This document shows, in pieces, positions 57,401-64,000 of a DNA stretch of 64,000 nucleotides (positions are counted from its first letter, which is position 1; every line of letters begins with the position of its first letter). This stretch comes from Ascaphus truei (lineage: Eukaryota > Chordata > Amphibia > Anura > Ascaphidae). Position numbers and translations under genes: made by a program. The notes under the pieces were generated by a model. That model was given only the letters and a program-made list of their open reading frames with translations, was not told the DNA's origin and did no database searches. The stretch lies in assembly GCA_036426205.1 (NCBI GenBank), contig WSYH01001927.1, forward strand, positions 1 through 64,000, in the 5' to 3' direction.

Positions 57401-57939
57401 GCCCCCTCCGATGCTGCAAAACATAAACAAGAATAAAAACAGCCAATGTAATGTCCCCTAACACCTTAATCACCATAGCGGTTATTAACCGCTACAGTCA
57501 TTAAGGGGTTAACCCACCCTCACCCACCACTCGGGAGACCTACATACCCTCCCCCACTACCCCCCCGACCCCGTGAGGCCTAACCATTATCACCCAATAC
57601 CCAGCCGGGAGGCCTACCCACATACCCTTGGGGCCAATACCCCATCCCCCCACCCCAGGTACCCACAATAAAAACAATACACTGCCCCACAATAAACATC
57701 ATTATATTTATTAAATACATAACCCACCCCTGTGCCCCCCATAAATACATGATGTATTATTTACATACAGGGTTAATACCCTCAAAAAATAAAACTGATG
57801 TCCTATACATTAAATACATCATCCCCCCCCTCCCACAACACATACAGTACAATAATGTGCAAAATAACTATTATCCAGATAAGGATAATAGATTATTTGC
57901 CCATTATTAAACACATTAAGTAGCATAATAAAATAACCA

Positions 57940-58252
57940 TGTGACAGGCTTACAATGACGTCACATCCGTTCTCCCCAAAGCCTCTGTCACATGGTCTAC
58001 TAGAGCCAATCAGAGTAGGGATGTTTTTTCCACGCTCTGATTGGCTACCGTACCATGTGAGGCTGGCCATCTTTTTTTTCATGATGTCATCTTAAAGGCA
58101 ATTGAAGCACAGCAATTCTGATTGGCTGGCGTCATTGCCTTTAAATGACGTCATCAAAATTCATTTTTTCCCCCAAAATCACATGGTTTTCATAGCCCAA
58201 TCAGGGCGGTGGGAACCATATGACGACAATGTGATGTCATAGGCCTATAAAA
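57940..58252 (+). promoter_or_regulatory. Promoter-like cluster in P3
   Basis: Contains TGACGTCA near 57957 and 58146, CTGATTGGCT near 58018 and 58118, CCAATCAGGG near 58198 and CCTATAAAAGCC at about 58243-58254. Spacing and order resemble a pol II promoter, with the TATA box just before the MITE and the small ORF at 58739. The same order recurs in P1. Inferred from motifs only. Confidence 0.45.
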
Positions 58253-58258
58253 GCCTAT

Positions 58259-58737
58259 GGGGCCTATGCAGAGAGCAGCGAATTTTAAAATTGGCGAATT
58301 TATTAAAAAGTAGCTTTTTTGGAGAGTTTTAATCTCCATATGCAGAAAAGTGCGAATTCTGCTATGTTTAACATGGATGCGTGTGGCGAGTTTAAATTGG
58401 CGAGATGCGCGCTTCAGAAATGTGTTAAAACAAATTCGCGCCTTTTTTTTCCCTTTGCAATGGCCGCGAGCGGCAGTTTTTTCTGGCGAGGCAAAACGGA
58501 GACAATCGCGCCATTTTATTGGCGCGAACAGCCGCTAGATGCCGTTCGCGCCTCTCTGCATACGGATATTTTTAAAACTGGCGAGATTGAGGTTCTCGCC
58601 AGCCGCGAGGCGAGTTTTACAAATAGAAAAGAAAAATTGGCGCGTTTTTCGGAACTCGCCATTTTCTGCTGCTTTCTGCGCGATTTTCTCCAAAAAATGG
58701 CGAATTTCGAAATAGCGCTGCTCTCTGCATAGGCCCC
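58259..58737. mobile_element. MITE with family P-like ends
   Basis: Perfect inverted ends GGGGCCTATGCAGAGAGC, flanked by TAT on both sides (58256-58258 and 58738-58740). The interior is an imperfect palindrome rich in TGGCGA and TTCGCGCC words. The ends resemble P ends, so it may be a short derivative. It sits between the TATA-like box and the ATG at 58739. Confidence 0.75.
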
Positions 58738-58738
58738 T

Positions 58739-59008
58739 ATGTCGTCTCATTTTGAAGGCAGACGCCGAGGAGGAAGGACCTCCTACAGAAGAAAGAAGGC
58801 CAGGGCGTGGCCGAAGAAGAGAAGAAGACCCCGGAAGAGAGCGGAAGAAGATACAAGAAAGAAGAATACAGATGAAGATGGATTACAAATAGAAGACCCC
58901 TGGATTGTTATGGTTTATTATTTTATGGTTTATTATTTTATGGGTTCCTGTGCGTGGATTGGTTCGAGAGTAAGCTGTTCAACGGGAGTCGGTGAGTGGG
59001 TCAAGTAA
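58739..59008 (+). CDS. Hypothetical Arg/Lys-rich 89-codon ORF
   Basis: MSSHFEGRRRGGRTSYRRKK begins immediately after the MITE; residues 8-45 are strongly basic (runs such as KKRRRPRKR), then NTDEDGLQIEDPWIVM and a duplicated VYYFM. The stop codon at 59006-59008 is followed within 5 bp by GGTAAGTG, a splice-donor match. In P1 the corresponding start, CGTCTCATTTGAG at about 18989, also follows the promoter-like block but is not open. It could be a decayed first exon of the ancestral element, or chance. No family recognised. Confidence 0.3.
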   Translation: MSSHFEGRRRGGRTSYRRKKARAWPKKRRRPRKRAEEDTRKKNTDEDGLQIEDPWIVMVYYFMVYYFMGSCAWIGSRVSCSTGVGEWVK

Positions 59009-59700
59009 TGGTAAGTGAACAAAAGAAATATATATTTTTTTTAACTTGTACATGTTTTTTGTTTTTTTACATGTGATATTATTTTTTAATTTAAGATCAT
59101 TTCTTGCCACTGTATGTATGTATGTATGTATGTATGTTTGTATGTCTAGATCGATATATACATACAGGGTAAGAAATGGTTTTGTAGGAAATGCTTGTTT
59201 TGCTGTCTTTAAAATGATTTTGGCTATGCTGCTATGCATAAATGTGTGTGTAATGTATTTTGGAATTAGATAGATGTAATTTTTGGTGTTGTATGCTGTA
59301 CTTAAGGTCAGGGTGTGGCTTGCTTTTGTATATTATATTCTTTTGGGTACTTATATTTTGTCTGGTGGTAACTTGTTCTGTTTAACGATTGAAATAGTTA
59401 ATTGTGTAATTGTTATGGATGGTATTTTAATTGTTTTGTGATTTGATTAATGAATGCTAATTGATTTATGGTGACTTGCTTGTTTTAAATAGTATACTTG
59501 TTTGGATGTAATGGTATTTTGTTTCTAATATTTTATTGTTAACATTCATTGGCAGAGTGCACATGGTGCATAGATTGTATGCATCATGTATACAATGTAA
59601 ATTCAATGTTTTGATTGGCATTTGATGCTTTTGATTGGAATATGAGATATGTTTTATATATCTATATATATTTATATATATATATTTAAATATATAGTTG
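59009..59700. other. AT-rich interior of P3
   Basis: Contains TATG and TA microsatellites (59111-59140, 59655-59695). No coding region recognised. Confidence 0.5.
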
Positions 59701-60259
59701 CATGATGAAGCCACTGTACAAATGAATGGGTGAAGGGTGGGTATCGGGCCAGGGTGGCTTAACCCCTTAATTACCTTTGCGGTTATTATCCGATAAGGTG
59801 ATTAAGGGGTTAATTGATATCAGAATGTAATTGCAATGTATTGGCTATGTATTTTGTTGGCAACGGAGGACACGGATTTTGCTGGTGAGGGGGCTTCTTA
59901 TTGATGAGGTGAGTAGAACTTTAGTTATTTTATTATGCTACTTAATGTGTTTAATAATGGGCAAATAATCTATTATCCCTATCTGGATAATAGTTATTTT
60001 GCACATTATTGTACTGTAAAGCAGTAAGTTAAGGTAACCGTCTTAAATTGAAATGTGAGTCTGGAAATCTGCAGTGGCCCACCTACAATGCAGAGATAAT
60101 CTTTGTCCAGGTAATGAAAGTCTGAAAATAGCAAAAACAGGTACTGCAGGGAAGGCTTTTTTTTTTAAAAAAGGAAATTCTTCTCAGGGAGAAAGTGGCA
60201 CAAAAAACCCTGCAGAAACCTTTGCAGCAACAAAACCTTCAGGATCAAAACTGGGATTT

Positions 60260-60975
60260 CTAAAAAAACAAAAAAAAGTACTTATCTTCCTCCAAGCGGA
60301 TGGGGTCTGCTGAAGCAGGAAGGCAGAGAATCTGTTCCAGCGAGATCCAGAAGTGGCCTTTGTTTTCTGTCACGGGAGACTCCTGTGGCGGGTTTGATCT
60401 TGGTGGCCGGAACAGCAGGAGCATAGTAGGGCTCACAATCAGAGGGTCCGAGGCAGTCGGCAGACAGCGCAGTCGGGTGACAAGCAGGTTTCCGAGGCAG
60501 GCGGCAGACAACGCAGTCAGGTAACAAGCAGAGGTCGGCAACGAGGAGACTGGAAAAGAACAGGGGAGCAGGAACAGGTCCGGGAGCAGAGACTGAGAAC
60601 GGGGAGCAGGGACTGAGACCGGGGGAGCAGGGATGGAGACTAGGGAACAAACATGGACAAGCCAGATTACCAGCAAGGGCCTTTACTATGAACAGAATAA
60701 AATACAGGATTGGTACAGGAAAAGATCAGGATCAGAGACAGAAGCATGTACATAGCAGTCTGACTCAAAACAAAGGCAAGGGAACAAACAGGAAGCAGAA
60801 GCTATAAAGGACAGAGACAGGAGCAACAAGAAGACAGACAGACAGAGGAACCCCAGAGCACACAGAAGGCAGCAGCACACCCGGTGGACAAAGAAGAACT
60901 ATGGCTAGGCAGGAGGTCTAGGAGACCCTGACACTCACTAGGAAGCCAGGAAGGGAAGGTTACATTTGCAATCAG
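60260..60975 (-). repeat. Possible LTR fragment, antisense
   Basis: On the minus strand it begins TGTAACCTTCCC and contains tandem units with CTGTCTGCC..CGGAC and CAGGAGCAGGGACTGAGA-like words (60430-60640 plus strand). No second end or TSD recognised. The Ser/Pro/Cys-rich frames are artefacts. Confidence 0.3.
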
Positions 60976-60999
60976 GATTTTAACCCATAAGTGTAGTTT

Positions 61000-61805
61000 C
61001 ACAATTACCCATTTGTTACCAAACTTCCTGGCAGCAGAATGCTTAATTAAAATGTCTTATTTAATAATTGCTTTTATTTGGGTATTACTTTAAAATTTGA
61101 ATCTGAGAAAAAGATTTTGAGGTACTGTAATTGTTCATATGTCATATATTGCCATATCAAAATTTCAACATTTCCCAGCCCTACTGATATGTATGTATGT
61201 GTGTATGTATGTGTGTGTAGCCTAGTGCCCCAGGTTATAACATTCTTTGGCCCTGTAACAGGGGACTTATCCCTGTTCAGAAAACTTGCCTCTAATCCAG
61301 CAGTGTGCTGGTTAATTGACCAGCACCTGGCAGATTGGAGGTTTGTTAGAGAAAAGGTTCCTCCTGAAACAGGAAGGGGAGACTCTTGAGCTCCCACGTG
61401 GGCTGAAACAGGAAGGGACAGAGAGGTCTTGAGAGCTGTAGACTGACAGCCAGACAAAAAGACAACAAAGGGAGAAGACTTCTAAAACCTGAAAGCGCCT
61501 TAGGACAAAAAGTCTATGCCAGGAGAGCAGAGAAGGATTCCCCCCTATTGCTACCAGAGAGACAGATAAGCTTTACTTTCTAAGACTGTTGTATATCTGC
61601 ACATATCAAACTATATGTTTGGGGCTGGGAAACATACTATCTAAAGGGAGTTCTGGACTGCATATGGTTACCTAGAAATACTCCCACGTGGAGCAGAAGC
61701 TGTTTAACACCTTATTTGCATACGTTTGATGATTTTCATGTGTTAAAGAAGCAGGCACAATAAAAGCCTTATTTTTAGTTCACCTTAAAACCAGTCTCTA
61801 TTGCA
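61000..61805 (+). other. Unclassified, LTR-like host of the 61.8 kb insertion
   Basis: AATAAAAGCC near 61759 precedes the target site, and the sequence resumes after the insertion at 63801. It may be an LTR, but no boundaries were fixed. Confidence 0.3.
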
Positions 61806-61925
61806 AGAAGAAATGGTGATCCCGTGGGGTCCGGTGGTGGAGCACAGCTACACAAAGCAATGGGGGCTGCAACCAGAGTTCAAGGCTAAAACTATTTATT
61901 AGGTGGTCATAAGAGTACAAAGTAA

Positions 61926-61967
61926 ACTCTAACGCGTTTCGGGACCTGTGTCCCTTTGTCAAAGAGT
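61926..61967 (-). ncRNA. Hammerhead-like motif, U3/A8 variant (left arm)
   Basis: Minus strand: stem I ACTCT/AGAGT (5 bp), core TTGACAA, extra A, stem II GGGAC/GTCCC with loop ACAG, GAA, stem III ACGCGT, T at position 17. Mirror image of 63323-63364. Confidence 0.65.
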
Positions 61968-63199
61968 GAATCCGCGTTTGACAAGCTCTCTCGTTATACA
62001 CTGATATCCCCGCCCCCAGCGATGACGTCACGGGGCCGAAATCTCGCGCGAGTTGGTCAGAAAGACCTAGCCATTGGAGAAATGAATCCCCAATGGGCGG
62101 TCTGACTGAGTGCTCACCCCCTCTGGCAACTGCAACTAGGGACGCTGTGTACTACGTGAGAGCCTGTGATAATACAAAACACATAATGGTGAAATTAAAA
62201 TTGCATACATATGAGATAATAATCGATTAAAAACACGAATATTAACCTAACTAGAAGTAGTGAAACTGTCTCCTAAACTAGATAGTGGCATGTATGAAAA
62301 AGACATGGAATGATACATATACAAAGAGGTAAGTGGGCAGAATGGTTTCTTATCGTTTAATCAAGCCCATATTAACACATTTAACCTGGCAAAACACAAC
62401 CGATATTAGTGGCTATATGCCACTGGAAGCTAAAAAAATAGAAAATGCTATGTATAAAAAGGGGCTATATGTAAAGAAAGGGGGGGGGACAAACTATGAA
62501 TCTCACTTACAAGAAAGTATATAAGTAAGTCTACCCAAAAAGGGATATAGGGGACTCGTTCATAGAAATTGAGTAACATACCATGACAATATAAAATTAT
62601 AAAATATATTCAATATTGTAAATAAACCATTATTTGAGAGTATCTAAATAATTGGTGATGTACAAGATTGAATATATTTATAATTTTATATTGTCATGTA
62701 TGTTACTCAATTTCTATGAACGAGTCCCCTATATCCCTTTTTGGGTAGACTTACTTATAATACTTATCTTGTGAGTGAGATTCATAGTTTGTCCCCCCCC
62801 CCCTTTCTTTACATATAGCACCCTTTTTATACATAGCATTTTCTATTTTTATAGCTTCCAGTGGCATATAGCCACTAATATATCGGTTGTGTTTTGCCAG
62901 GTTAAATGGTTAATATGGGCTTGATTAAACGATAAGAAACCATTCTGCCCACTTACCTCTTTGTTATATTGTATCATTCCATGTCTTTTTCATAGCATGC
63001 CACTATCTATTTTGTAGGAGACAGTTTCACTACTTCTAGTTAGGTTAATATTCATGTTTTTAATCGATTATTATCTCATATGTATGCAATTTTAATTTCA
63101 CCATTATGTGTTTTGTATTATCACAGGCTCTCACGTAGTACACAGCGTCCCTAGTTACAGTTCCCAGAGGGGGCGAGCACTCAGTCAGACCGCCCATTG

Positions 63200-63300
63200 G
63201 GGATTCATTTCTCCAATGGCTAGTTCTCTCTGACCAACTCGCGCGAGATTTCGGCCCAGTGACGTCATCGCTGGGGGCGGGGATTTGAGTGTATAACGAG
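63200..63300 (+). promoter_or_regulatory. Promoter-like motifs upstream of the right-arm HHR
   Basis: CATTGGGGATTCATTTCTCC and CCAATGG (CCAAT-type), CTCGCGCGAGATTTC, GTGACGTCATCG (CRE) and GGGGGCGGGG (GC box) lie within 100 bp, followed by GTGTATAACGAG. The left arm holds the inverse set at about 61990-62095. Confidence 0.45.
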
Positions 63301-63322
63301 AGAGCTTGTCAAACGCGGATTC

Positions 63323-63364
63323 ACTCTTTGACAAAGGGACACAGGTCCCGAAACGCGTTAGAGT
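63323..63364 (+). ncRNA. Hammerhead-like motif, U3/A8 variant (right arm)
   Basis: Stem I ACTCT/AGAGT, core TTGACAA, extra A, stem II GGGAC/GTCCC with loop ACAG, GAA, self-complementary ACGCGT, T at position 17. All elements of the fold pair. Confidence 0.65.
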
Positions 63365-63816
63365 TTACTTTGTACTCTTATGACCACCTAATAAATAGTT
63401 TTAGCCTTGAACTCTGGTTGCAGCCCCCATTGCTTTGTGTAGCTGTGCTCCGCCACCGGACCCCACGGGATCACCATTTCTTCCTGCATGCTGGGCGTGA
63501 TGCACGCAATTACCAAGGACTGGGCTGCTGCTTAAAAAGTGAGTTCTCACAGTGATTTTATATTATGATCAAGTACACTTGTTTTACTGGGGATACACAT
63601 TAGACCTTTATGGCATATATAGAGATCTGTGTCTGTTCTTCAGTAATACTGGTACTAGTATATCCCTTTATTATCCTGTGAGTCCACAGCAGCATTTATG
63701 CATGCCCAGACACCTTGGCTATAACCACAAACTCCTGAGTTCTATAAATATCCATAGGATTGCTGAGCCCCTCATATAGGTATCATATCCCTGATCTACC
63801 ACCAGTCTCTATTGCA

Positions 63817-64000
63817 TACCTCTGCACACGTCTCTTACAGGCTCTAACATTATAAGTCCTGATAGGAACAGGTGTTGGGGTTAAACTGCTGCAGAGAGCC
63901 CTAGCATGTGAGTTGCAGACTGGATAGGATACAATATTACCATATCCAGGTGCAGGCCTAACGGCAGTTTGGAGTGTCATCCCTGGGAAGGTACTGACTG
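63817..64000. other. Continuation of the target sequence of the HHR element
   Basis: Right flank of the insertion; nothing coding recognised. Confidence 0.4.

Larger units (their letters stand above)
56007..60010. mobile_element. Family P palindromic transposon, copy P3
   Basis: Left end TAT then GGGCTCTATGCAGTAAGCG at 56007. The left arm contains two hairpins, a TTACCATAGCGG..CCGCTAAGG palindrome, the mini-exon (57400-57350), CTATTATCC palindromes and the promoter-like block. From about 59.70 to 60.01 kb the arm returns inverted (TTAACCCCTTAATTACC..GGTGATTAAGGGGTTA, GGAGGACACGG, CTATTATCCCTATCTGG, TTTGCACATTATTGTACTGTA), after which it is truncated. No transposase was recognised. Confidence 0.65.
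61806..63800 (+). mobile_element. Long inverted-repeat HHR-like element with 16-bp TSD
   Basis: Flanked by identical 16-mers ACCAGTCTCTATTGCA at 61790-61805 and 63801-63816. Bases 61806-62610 and about 62670-63485 are inverse copies over roughly 810 bp with scattered changes, separated by a centre of about 60 bp. A unique tail (63486-63800) follows the right arm only. Each arm contains a hammerhead-like motif, a CRE, a GC-box and CCAAT-like sites. The layout matches 15732-16601. There is no protein-coding potential, so any mobility would be in trans, plausibly by a PLE (inferred). Confidence 0.8.

Overview
The window looks like intergenic DNA from a large, repeat-rich vertebrate genome, most likely an amphibian (inferred). 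Supporting this are Penelope-like elements (PLEs) with GIY-YIG endonucleases, Tx1/L1- and L2-type LINEs, a Gmr1-like LTR element with a SCAN-like Gag, and Harbinger-, piggyBac- and hAT-type non-autonomous DNA transposons. I found no intact cellular gene. The only host-gene sequence is a processed PCNA pseudogene. Nearly every long open frame is either a decayed transposon gene or an artefact of a minisatellite.

Layout. 0-1.6 kb: a hammerhead-ribozyme-like (HHR-like) element with inverted ends. 2.7-7.1 kb: an antisense L2 LINE split by a Gmr1-like LTR element. 7.95-8.97 kb: a solo LTR with a 4-bp target-site duplication (TSD). 10.7-13.6 kb: an HHR-like fragment and long G-rich/C-rich minisatellites. 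15.7-16.6 kb: an HHR-like element with 14-bp TSDs. 17.3-23.5 kb: a palindromic transposon (called family P here; TSD TAT) carrying an L2 LINE in its centre. 24.9-30.5 kb: an antisense Tx1/L1 LINE carrying another HHR element and a Harbinger-like MITE. 30.5-33.4 kb: the PCNA retropseudogene, itself split by a 2.15-kb Harbinger-like element. 34.0-37.8 kb: an L2 fragment, a piggyBac-like element and two hAT MITEs. 37.9-42.9 kb: a two-LTR retroelement that lacks pol but has very long open frames. 44.0-48.4 kb: two partial PLEs and half of a P element. 49.1-50.0 kb: a solo LTR with 5-bp TSDs. 50.5-55.5 kb: a near-complete but frameshifted PLE with an HHR-like motif in its 3' region. 56.0-60.0 kb: a third P element with promoter-like motifs, a MITE and a small Arg/Lys-rich ORF. 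61.8-63.8 kb: a long inverted-repeat HHR-like element with exact 16-bp TSDs.

The most interesting signal is a dispersed set of eight HHR-like sites in six element copies. Several have the stem I / core / stem II / palindromic stem III layout of minimal type I hammerheads. One subset keeps the canonical C3/G8 core pair, while another has U3/A8, a Watson-Crick-compatible double change. Two of the carrier elements share one architecture: an inverted partial arm, a spacer, a forward arm with the HHR-like site, and a unique 3' tail, flanked by 14-16-bp TSDs. This suggests mobilisation by the resident PLE machinery (inferred). A second theme is family P, whose arms repeat a tiny acidic exon ending at a splice-donor consensus. 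A third is the pol-less LTR element with about 1,200 codons of open frame.
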